In this document: positions 55,195 to 64,000 of the stretch, piece by piece
Layout: every line of letters begins with the position of its first letter
Numbering within the stretch: position 1 is the stretch's first letter
DNA from: Rugalucina vietnamica
Lineage: Eukaryota > Mollusca > Bivalvia > Lucinida > Lucinidae
Assembly (NCBI GenBank): GCA_964017185.1
Contig: OZ024871.1
Location: 57,525,226 to 57,589,225, forward strand
Length of the DNA stretch: 64,000 bases
Direction: 5' to 3'
Notes under the pieces: model-generated
What the model was told of the DNA's origin: nothing
What the model saw: the letters and a program-made list of their open reading frames with translations, nothing else
Database searches by the model: none
Made by a program: the position numbers and the translations under genes

Positions 55195-56535
55195 AGCACA
55201 TGATTTAAATTTGTTTTGCATGCAGTGAAATAAAAGAAGAAGAAAAAAAAAAAAAAACATTATTTTTATTCCGTGAAATAAATCTATTTTATTCACAAAT
55301 TAAAAGTGTATCCATTTTTATCTACGACATTGGAATCATAATTATCTTTTGCTAATCCAGGCGATGTCCACACATGTAATGATAATCAATCGACAGACTG
55401 AACACACAAGCCGGCTGCCCCGGGGGACTTCATTAATCCTTTATCATTCATATTGTACCCCAAGAATGTTTCGTTTCTTTGAAAAGGTGTCATATATAAT
55501 AATTAAAGAAGCCGATCATCATGATTATGGGCATCGTAATTTGAGATAGTGTGTCATAAAACTGTCTTCAAAAGTTGCTGCCCCGGGGGACTTCATTAAT
55601 CCTTTATCATTCATATTGTACCCCAAGAATGTTTCGTTTCTTTGAAAAGGTGTCATATATAATAATTAAAGAAGCCGATTATCATGATTATGGGCATCGT
55701 AATTTGAGATAGTGTGTCATAAAACTGTCTTCAAAAGTTGCTGCCCCGGGGGACTTCATTAATCCTTTATCATTCATATTGTACCCCAAGAATGTTTCGT
55801 TTCTTTGAAAAGGTGTCATATATAATAATTAAAGAAGCCGATTATTATGATTATGGGCATCGTAATTTGAGATAGTGTGTCATAAAACTGTCTTCAAAAG
55901 TTGAAACCGCCCTTCTTTCCGGCAAATTGATTATTATCGAATAGTTTGACATGTATTTAAACTGGATCAAGTTATATTTCATGGGGATTATTTAAATATA
56001 ATGTGAGCAAGAGTTGATGTTCTTAAGAATTAAAATGTTAAAGATCGATAAAAAGAAGAAGAAACTTTCATTCATTACAAGTGCTAAGATCAATGCACTT
56101 TTATTTCTAGTTACGGTACAAATAAGGTTGGAAAAAGGGACCAAAACTATTTATTTATTTAATTGTTTATAACCTTTTTTATTTTTTCCATTATGAACAT
56201 TTTTTAGTCTGATTGCAGAGACGTGGCCGTGTGGTTGGCGCAAATTATTAATAAATCATAAATAATATCTAAGTAAAAGATCTACGTTTTTTTTTTCTTC
56301 GCGCGGTTCAAACATCATTTAGGATACTTGAGACGCTCAAGAATGTGTTAAAAATTAAATTATTTATAAAAGATTAAACAAATCAATAAATACAAATGCC
56401 AAAAATTATAAGTGATTTTGTATTTAGGGGTCATCATCGTTCACCGGTTGAAATGGCACCACATTTCACTTTCATTCTAACTGTAAATGTATGTAAACAA
56501 CATTGAACCGGAAATGGTTTTGCCACCCGGAAGTG
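54819..56535. mobile_element. 1.7-kb element bounded by CACTTCCGGGTGGCAAAA with central 163-bp array
   Basis: CACTTCCGGGTGGCAAAA at 54819 faces TTTTGCCACCCGGAAGTG ending at 56535, an 18-bp exact inverted pair. No convincing target duplication is visible. Contents: (CT)n at 55141-55190, an A run at 55246-55257, a perfect-looking 163-bp triplication (55414-55902) and a T run at 56287. No frame over 66 codons. The element assignment rests only on the termini. Confidence 0.55.
55414..55902 (+). repeat. 163-bp unit repeated three times in tandem
   Basis: GCTGCCCCGGGGGACTTCAT starts at 55414, 55577 and 55740, exactly 163 bp apart. Units are almost identical (CGATCATCATGATT, CGATTATCATGATT, CGATTATTATGATT). 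All end CTTCAAAAGTT. Confidence 0.95.
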
Positions 56536-56539
56536 AAAG

Positions 56540-57045
56540 TTTCAACCACAATGCAACGCGCACTACGTCATCGAGGTCAAGGTCAAATAATGTAAACAAT
56601 AACACTGTATGTGTCTATACTTTTGCGGGTTTCCCGTAAAACTTACGGACATTTCCGAATCGTTTGCGGATACTTCCAAATAAGGCGATAATGTGTCCTA
56701 TGCTGCATTCGTATTGTGACAGACCCTGCCGACATCCCCGGTATAATAATAAACTACAAAAATCTGTTTTAAGAATAATAGAGGCAGTTTAGGGGTAGAG
56801 GGGGTCTTGATTATGGGTAAAATTTATGTTTTCATATGACTTTGACAAAAATATCATTTTAATTTCCAGTTATCTAGACATATCTACCAACATGTGCCTT
56901 AAACTCGGGGTTTACGTTTACCCCGTAGGATCTCGAATGTAAAAAACCGCTAGGGCCCGAAGCACGCTAGAAATCACGAGATATGCAAATACGTCGGTAA
57001 CGTAGCATCCGCGGTAACGTAGGATCGGAGTATATCTAAATACTT
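56540..57045. other. No gene recognised
   Basis: Plain sequence, somewhat more GC around 56880-57030 (GTAACGTAGCATCCGCGGTA ACGTAGGATC is a small direct repeat). Confidence 0.4.
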
Positions 57046-57049
57046 TGGT

Positions 57050-57205
57050 TCAATCCCCACGGCACAGGTGTCATCGTGTTGTGACCTTGAGCAAGACACA
57101 TTAACTCCCTACAGTACTGCTTAAACACAGGAAGCGTTGGCTCCGTCCCGACATGACTGAAAAATTGTTGGCTGGGATGTTAGGCCTCAAAACAAACAAA
57201 CTATA
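57050..57205 (+). mobile_element. SINE, family D
   Basis: TTTGGTTCAATCCCCACGG is a good B box. Then GTGTCATCGTGTTGTGACCT TGAGCAAGACACATTAACTC, CAGGAAGCGTTGGCTCCGTC CCGACATGACTG, GTTGGCTGGGATGTTAGGCC TCAAAACAAACAAAC. The order of blocks and the CAAA-rich tail are shared with 35140-35345 and 50385-50614. The A box is not clear. Confidence 0.7.
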
Positions 57206-57209
57206 CTTT

Positions 57210-57960
57210 AACAAAAAATCTTTGAGTTTCTGTTGTTAAGATACGTACAGTCCAGGGGGATTTTCACCAGTCCCATTAACACTGCGGACCATTTTTCTGA
57301 GCCGTTGACAGGATATCTGAATAACGATGCCACATCTGTGCAGTCTGATCTGCAATAGTCTTCAATTTAATTCAGTTAATCTTCAACCCTACTGAATCCG
57401 GGATTTCCGTTACAGGAATGCATTTATATATGATCGTATAATGGTTATTATTAAGGAATTTAAGAAAAAAGATTGGTAGAGTTGGTTTTTATTTTGGGTC
57501 TAAGTACAAGTATGCATAACTATAAATTGGAAACGAGGGTCAGCATGCCCATTCATGTACTGCAGTACCTAATTCACGTACAGAAACTGCTCTTCACGCA
57601 CAAAATACCTGCCGCTTACGAGCAAAAATGTATACAAAGAAATAATGCATGCAGAAATTAAAATACCTGTGCGAGCGGCTTTTCAAAGAAGTCTAAATAT
57701 AAAGCTCTAAATAAAGCTGAAAAATTTCCATTCTTGTGTTCTAAATTAAGATTTACAATTTTGATTGGTCAGCCAAGAATTTCAGCCAATCGATTTTCGC
57801 TACCAGGTAGCACGTTAGAATGCTTAGGCATGCGCAATCTGAATTGTACTTTCAGTTTCACTGGGAGAAAATGATGTCCGATTTCTTAGCCTATTTCTTT
57901 AAATTATGACCCATTAGATTTGTTTTATTGTATGTAAAGTTGAAGAACACTTGTTAAAGT
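57210..57960. other. No gene recognised
   Basis: One 62-codon frame (57473-57661) without motif. A TTGATTGGTCAGCC / AGCCAATCGATT pair at 57764-57795. Confidence 0.4.
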
Positions 57961-57966
57961 TTTATT

Positions 57967-58770
57967 ATACCCCCGGCATTTATGCCGACGGGTATATAGT
58001 TTTCGCTTTTCCGTTCGTCCGTTCGTATGTTCGTTCGTTCGTTAGTTCGTTCGTTATTCCGGAACGTTCGTGGAATTTATGTCAAAGTTTTTGTTAAAGT
58101 TTCTCTGGTGGTGTATATCTCATGAACCAATGATCGAAAACCGTTCATATTTTAACCATAGGTACCCTATAGGGTTTGCTTTGTTTCTGTGTGTTCGGAC
58201 CCTGGGTCCATGCCCGGGGGTGGGGCTAGAGGTCAAAATCTAGGTCACCTTTAATTTGTGTCAAAGTTTTGGTTTTAGTTTCTCTGGTGGTGTATATCTC
58301 ATGAACCAATGATCAGAAACCATTCATATTTTAACCATAGGTACCATATATGGTTTGCTTTGTTTCTGTGTGTTCGGACCCTGGGTCCATGCCCGGGGGT
58401 GGGGCTAGAGGTCAAAATCTAGGTCACCTTGAAAATGTGCTATTTACATAGTGTTTTTTCATCTCTAAGTTCATATCTTAACAAATACTTATAGGAATGT
58501 ATTCCTGTTTGGATCACAGATACCCTTTAGGGTTGAATTAAATTCCATGGCACCAGACTCCAGGGGTGGGGCTGGAGGTCAAAATCTAGGACACATTTAT
58601 AAGATAGAATAGTCACCAAGATTAATATTCTGTATGTCTATATTTTGACAACCATGTGTCAGAAAATGTTCATGCTTACAACACAACATAGGTACCACAT
58701 AAGGGCTAGACCCAAGGGTCCATGCATGGGGGTGGGGGTGGGGGTGGGACCTGAGGTCAAGATCTAGGAC

Positions 58771-58820
<50 letters not shown>

Positions 58821-59151
58821 ATGACATTCTACTTTCATTTCAATCTAGGACTGAGGACCTGACCCACAATGTCCGTGCTTATGTCCTAGATTGGGTATAC
58901 ACATCAGCTCTGTATACCGCTCTAAAATAGATATGTCATTCTAAAACTACACTTCCCCATGTTTGTATGCAACGTACTTTATGCTGCTTATTTCTAAAAT
59001 GTACTTGATAAGGGTACTGTCTTTTATTGGTAATGTGAGGTTCAATGTCAGAGGTGAGCATGTGCCGGGTTGTTTAGGTAGGGGGTAGGGAAGGGGGCTG
59101 GCTACCAACCGGGGTAGGGAAGGGGGCTTGGTGGCTACCAGCCGGGGGTAT
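57967..59151. mobile_element. Element bounded by ATACCCCCGGC with internal 179-bp tandem units
   Basis: ATACCCCCGGC (57967) faces GCCGGGGGTAT (59141-59151). A hairpin GGCATTTATGCC and a (GTTC)n stretch with TTCGTTCGTTCGTTAG follow the left end. Units starting GTCAAAGTTTTTGTTAAAGT (58081) and GTCAAAGTTTTGGTTTTAGT (58260) are 179 bp apart and share TCTGGTGGTGTATATCTCAT GAACC and GGTCCATGCCCGGGGGTGGG. Two weaker units follow. A T run lies at 58770-58816. It is followed by TACGTGCCTCTCAAGGCACT. Non-coding. Confidence 0.8.
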
Positions 59152-59154
59152 ACG

Positions 59155-59298
59155 TGCCTCTCAAGGCACTTTTTCTAGTTTTTTATTATTTCTATACAAA
59201 CAATTGATTGATTCTGCGATTAAAAGCTAATGGGCGCCCTAAAATCTGACGCAACTTACGATCTCTGTTAACCGTACCCCACCCACTATGCCTGTATT
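59155..59298. other. Spacer between two repeat elements
   Basis: CTCAAGGCACTTTTTCTAGT and AT-rich text; no feature. Confidence 0.4.
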
Positions 59299-60100
59299 TT
59301 TAGCTCACCTGAGCCGAAGGCTCACAAGGTGAGCTTATAGGATGGCCATGCTCCGTCGTCCGTCCGTCATCGTCCGTCCACAATTTCAAAGATCTTCTCC
59401 TCTGAAACCGCTTGGCCAATCAAAGCCAAACTTCATGTGGAGCATCCTTAGAAAGGGGGAACAAAAGTTTATATAAATGGTCCAGGTCACGTGACCAAGA
59501 TGGCCACCATGGCTATAAATAGCAAAACCTTTAAAAATCTTCTTCTCCAGAACCAGTGGGCCGATTTCCACGAAACTTGGTATGTAGCATCGGGGACGCG
59601 GGCTCATCATAGTTTATATAAATCATGACCCTAGGATGACCTTGACCTATTTTACGGCAAGGTCAACTTAGGTCGCCAATGCATTTGAATGGGAAAAAAT
59701 GGTAAAATGCTATTTAATGGGTAAAACTTACTGTAAATAGGCAAATGGACAGAAGATTAATGTAAATAGAAAATTTTAGCCCCTGGGGGGGGGGGTTGTC
59801 TGCCCCTGCCCCGGGGCTATATACATGTATATGACCATAATATTCAAACATCTTCTTCTCTGAAACCGCTAGGCCAATCAAAGCCAAACTTCATGTGGAG
59901 CATCCTTGGGAAGGGGCAATGAAAGTTTATATAAATGGTCAAGGTCACATGACCAAGATGGCCGCCATGGCTATAAATAGCAAAAACGTTTAAAAATCTT
60001 CTTCCTAAGAACCAGAAGGCCTATGATTTTGAAACTTGGTGTGAAGCATCTGGGAATGGAGCTCTATAAAGTTTATATAAATCATGACCCTTGGTAGTCC
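59299..60100 (-). repeat. Interspersed repeat family C, inverted orientation, two units
   Basis: It starts TTTTTAGCTCACCTGAGCCG AAGGCTCACAAGGTGAGC, a hairpin of CTCACCT/AGGTGAG. Then CCATGCTCCGTCGTCCGTCC, CTGAAACCGCTTGGCCAATC, CATGTGGAGCATCCTTAGAA, CCAAGATGGCCACCATGGCT, GACCTTGACCTATTTTACGG. The second unit starts near 59830. A G run at 59786-59795. Confidence 0.85.
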
Positions 60101-63065
60101 CATTAAATGAGACTTCACAATTCAATTATTATCATTCACATTTTTATTTTACATTTTCATTGGTCATTTTCTTTTTATATTTATGTTTATGTTATCTGGC
60201 TGAATTGTGACGTCTCATACGCGTTTCTAACTTTTAGTAGCAAATGCTTATTGTTTAAAAAAAGCATAATTACCTATGTCGTCAGATGTGCAATACATCA
60301 AAGTTCAAAATGCACGCCTCTTTTACTAAATAGTACTAAATACTTCTAAGAAATACACAAAAACATTGAGAGCAATAAAATAATTTTCCCCTCAGTCTGC
60401 CATATTGGAATTTTGACAGCTCAAGTTTTGGTAATTACAAAAACCGGAATGTTTTGAATATTTTTTGAGCGAAGTTTATTGGTCATTTCGGCCCATAACA
60501 AATACTAACAAGACAGTCGACACAGTGAATGAAATTACCACCTTTCCAACTACCATAGAACACTTGGATGGTATGTCATGGTGTGTTAGGATACCTTGCA
60601 CTCCTAGGGTACCAAGATACCCTACTATCATACCCTGTCATCCTAGTGTAGCATTCTACCATCGATAGCTGATAGTGTGATACCTCTTCTTTCTATATCT
60701 GAGATTTCAAGCTTCTAATTATTTTCTTTTACTTTACCTGATTTTTGCCGGTATTGGTTGGAAAGAGATCATCTTATTTAACAGTTAAACATGGCTATTG
60801 GTTATTTACACATCTTAATCAATGGAAACTGACTTGTAACTTAAATGGGTAAGCGAGGCAATCCTCATTCACCCTTGACCCTTGTCATTGACAGTACTCA
60901 TGCACTTAGCTCCAGCCACATTATCGGCGATCCTGGATTTTTCTACAAAAATAACTGCTGATAATGGGTAAGCGAGGCATTCCTCATTCACCCTTCTCCT
61001 TGAAGCCAAGACTCTCTTTGGAATATTAAAATCAAACACCCAGGAATTTATGCTGGCTTAGTACTGAAGTGTTTCTTCTGGTTATCTCTAAAGCACGTTC
61101 ACTCGCAAATTTCTCCATACACAAAAATCTTCGGGATTCACTTATCAGATATTCTAATAAGAATGAGCGATTTCAATGAGAAATCTTAAACTATACAGTT
61201 CGGCTAAACAAACATCAAATTCAGTCTAGTCTGTCAATCCCAGACCATAGTTCCACCAAGTCTTCTACTATGGTTTCGCCGGAACAAGTACGGCTAACAG
61301 TGTTGAAAATGAGGTACTTCAATCTGAACTATGGTAGAACTAAGGTTCAACTAAACATAGTCGAATTGAGTCTAGTCTGATCAGAGTGACGTCATACCCA
61401 GACCATAGTTCAACCAAGCCTTCCACTAGGGTTTCACCGGAACTAGTATGACCGACAGTGTTGAAAATATTTCCTGGTCCACTAATTAATCGATGTCCCT
61501 CAATATTTCATGGTCCATTAACTGACTAATTAATCAATGTACGATCATTTTGAGGCTATTTCAGGTACTTTTGTGTGTTTCTTTGATGCTTGAATTTATA
61601 TTTTCCCATGTTTTTCAATCTACTGAAATACTCTTTTTTCTTTGTCTTAAAACACGAATGTCCTTGGGTGCTGTCATATGAACTAGACCATAGATCAGCC
61701 AAACCGTATTTAATTTCATATAAAATGTGGTACTACCGTAGTCAGAGATAGGACTACGCATTACGCTTTCCATTAGAATAAAAACAATGTTTTAGCTTTA
61801 ATGTGCAAACACTTTTCCAGGACTACGCATTACGCTTTGCATTAGAATAAAATTAAGCTTTAATGTGCAAACACTTTTCCAGGACTACGCATTACGCTTT
61901 GCATTAGAATAAAAACAATGTTTTAGCTTTAATGTGCAAACATATTGGTTGTTCTCGTAGTATCATAAAGAGAAACTGTAAGAAAACTGCTCCTTGGCAA
62001 ACGCCTGGCAAACGATCTTTTTCTCAAAGTACCATACATGCCTAACTATAGAACAATAAAGGAAAATGTTTTAAACATGTACATTGGCATTTTATGCAGC
62101 TACTATTTTTCTGAGATTTTTTTTATATGTATATTCTTTAAATGTGTTTTTGCCTTGGATCTCCACCCTTCGTTGCCAAGTGGCTATGTGTCGCTCACCT
62201 TGTTAAGTAGGATATAATATTCTGTAAATGACACGTATGACTAATGCTGTTTTTCTTTAAATGAAACAGACCAAATGTTTTATCCCTATACTTATGGGTC
62301 AGCTAAGATCAGATGACACTTTTAAATTTACTAAGAGTTATGCGGTTGTGTAATGAAAACTTCAACACTAATATACTTAAGTTGACTTGCAGAATGTCAA
62401 GATTCCAACTTTTTCACAGTATAATTATATAGCCAGAAATACCACCAAAACAGGTGTTGAAAATTGCTTCTTTTTATGGGTATGGGGATTGAAACTGGCA
62501 CTTTATGTGCATATAAAATATAATATTTTGTATGACACGTATGCCTAATGCTCTTTTTCTTGGTAATATCTTTTAATGGCCAAAATGATAGGTGTCTGAA
62601 ATGAGATCTTACATAGTCATTGTCGATTATTGGAGTTTTATGGATGGAATGGTACTGGTTTCTGATTCCGGTAACGGTGGCGTACCGGTGGCTGGTCCCG
62701 GCTTTTATTTCGTTTCGTCCAAAAATCCGATCAGAGTTTTACATTACCTTTCAGTTGCTATTGCGCAAGAGAACGAGTGTAATGGAGGTCAATGGGAAAA
62801 CTCATCATGTGTACATTTTTGGAATTATTGTCGTGTTTAAGCTTGGAAAATTTTGATAGCATTATAGCAGATAAAATATTTTATATGTCTTCTTTAAATA
62901 GACCAAGGTAGGATTTGGCCATTTACAACAGAAATATGTTTTTTCCCCACATGAACTTTGCAATCAAAACTTAGCGGAACATGCTATTGGTTTTTGAAGT
63001 TTAGAAATTTGAGTTTGCATTCATACTGACAATATCCGATGTAGAAAAAATGAATGCGAAATCAA
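60100..63065. other. Non-coding stretch with several short tandem duplications
   Basis: 60845-60885 and 60964-61000 share AATGGGTAAGCGAGGCAATC CTCATTCACCC (second copy with one change). 61213-61510 holds two units about 147 bp apart with GTCTAGTCTG, CCCAGACCATAGTTC and CAGTGTTGAAAAT. 61750-61945 is three units (starts 61750, 61819, 61881) of GGACTACGCATTACGCTTT. 60690-60760 is a trace of MITE family B (GAGATTTCAAGCTTCTAAT). Two overlapping ~80-codon frames at 62592-62856 lack any motif. Confidence 0.6.
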
Positions 63066-63067
63066 AA

Positions 63068-64000
63068 AATTGGAGTAGACCCTTGGATGACCTTGACCTA
63101 TTTTACGGCAAGGACAACTTAGGTCTCCCATGCATTGGAATGGGAAAAAATAGGAACATGTAATTAGATGGCAGAAAACTTGCTAGAAATTAGCAAATGG
63201 ACAGAAGATTTATGTTTAAGAAAATATTTTGGGCCCAGGGGGTTGTCTGTCCCTGCCCCGGGGCTATATACATGTATATGACCATAATATTCAAACATCT
63301 TCTCTCAAACCGTTAGGCCAATCGAAGCCAAACTTTTTTGTGGAGCATCCTTAGGAAGAGGGAATGAAAGATGGTATAAATGGTCAAGGTCACATGACCA
63401 AGATGGCCACCATGGCTATAAATAGCAAAAATGTTTAAAAATCTTCTTCTTCAGAACCAGAAGGCCTATGATTTTGAAACTTGGTATGAAGCATCTGGGA
63501 TTGGAGCTCTACAAAGTTTATATAAATCATGATGCTGGGATGACCTTGACCTATTTTACGGCAAGGTCACCTTAGGTCGCCCATGCAACTGAATGGGAAA
63601 AAATAGGAAAATGTCATGTAATGGCAGAAAACTTGCTAGGAATAAGCAAATGAACAGAAGATTTATGCTTATGAAAATATTTTAGGCCAGGGGTTGTCTG
63701 CCCCTGCCCCGGAGCTATATACATGTAGATGACCATAATATTCAAACAGCTTTTTCTCAGAAAGTTCTTAGCCAATCAAAGCCAAACTTTATGTGGAGCA
63801 GCCTTAGGAAGAGGAAATGTAAGTTTATATAAATGGTCAAGGTCAGATGACCAAGATGGCCACCATGGCTATAAATAGCAAAACTTTTTAAAAATCTTCT
63901 TCTTCAGAACCAGGCCTATGATTTTGAAACTTGGCATGAAGCATTAAGGAACGGAGGTCTACAAAATTTGTATAAATCATGACACTGGGATGACCTTGAC
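63068..64000 (-). repeat. Interspersed repeat family C, inverted orientation, runs off the window
   Basis: Two units of about 470 bp: GATGACCTTGACCTATTTTA CGGCAAGG at 63086, 63538 and again starting at 63990. The units share GGGGTTGTCTG, CCCCTGCCCCGG, GCTATATACATGTA and CCAAGATGGCCACCATGGCT. The spacing of about 452 bp gives the period. Confidence 0.85.

Noticed and set aside
58597..58827. Frame with poly-Lys and His-Pro repeats (-)
   Set aside because: Made by a T tract and a GGGGTG repeat inside the ATACCCCCGGC element.
62592..62856. Two overlapping ~80-codon frames on the + strand
   Set aside because: Neither has a motif, splice sites or a codon pattern favouring it, and they cannot both be real.

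Overview
This is an AT-rich, gene-poor stretch of animal genome, most likely from a bivalve mollusc. It has spliced exons with GT-AG borders. It also has several kinds of non-LTR retrotransposon, tRNA-derived SINEs, many hairpin MITEs, and interspersed repeats of a type I associate with bivalve genomes (units starting TTTTTAGCTCACCTGAGCC, units bounded by ATGCCCCCAAC, units bounded by ATACCCCCGGC). The species call is inference. No bacterial operon, CRISPR array, rRNA or intact tRNA gene was seen.

Host genes. (1) The 3' half of an SLC22-type (organic cation/carnitine family) transporter gene lies on the + strand, with four recognisable exon pieces: 1693-1827, 7550-7667, 27199-27271 and 27477-27635 (stop). 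The last intron but one is about 19.5 kb and is packed with transposons. At least one exon between 1827 and 7550 is missing or unrecognised, because the phases do not join. (2) A 192-codon open frame on the - strand (28346-28924) is acidic with a Cys-rich tail and converges on the transporter's 3' end; its function is unknown. (3) A probable first coding exon lies at 42189-42298 (+), an ATG frame ending at GTAAGT; its gene is unidentified and no second exon was found. Everything else is repeat-derived or shows nothing I can support.

Layout. 1-1.5 kb: duplicated repeat unit with a MITE inserted. 1.7-7.7 kb: two transporter exons around a 2 kb palindromic foldback saturated with TGACGTCA. 7.7-15 kb: microsatellites, a 21-bp minisatellite, a second foldback saturated with CGTACG, hairpin MITEs, a hAT-like element with 8-bp target duplication, and a large inverted repeat. 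15.3-20.6 kb: a nearly full-length but frameshifted LINE (RRM-like ORF1, APE endonuclease, RT, zinc knuckle). 20.8-24.2 kb: an older bivalve repeat split by a 2.65 kb TIR element that itself carries a Tc1/mariner-like element and other insertions. 24.5-26.7 kb: inverted repeat, SINE, minisatellite. 27.2-28.9 kb: transporter 3' exons and the convergent gene. 29-36.8 kb: MITEs, microsatellites, a GATATC-rich patch, tandem bivalve repeat. 36.9-40 kb: decayed minus-strand LINE. 40.9-54 kb: hairpins, the isolated first exon, satellite-bearing elements and three minus-strand LINE 3' ends. 54.8-64 kb: a TIR-bounded element with a 163-bp triplication, SINE, and the tandem bivalve repeats.

How the parts act together: the only evident host biology is the transporter gene. 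The introns and flanks record layered transposition, and nested insertions allow relative dating. The most interesting structural themes are foldback elements saturated with one short palindromic word each, and several inverted-terminus elements carrying internal tandem arrays. All calls come from reading the sequence by eye; no alignment or database search was run.
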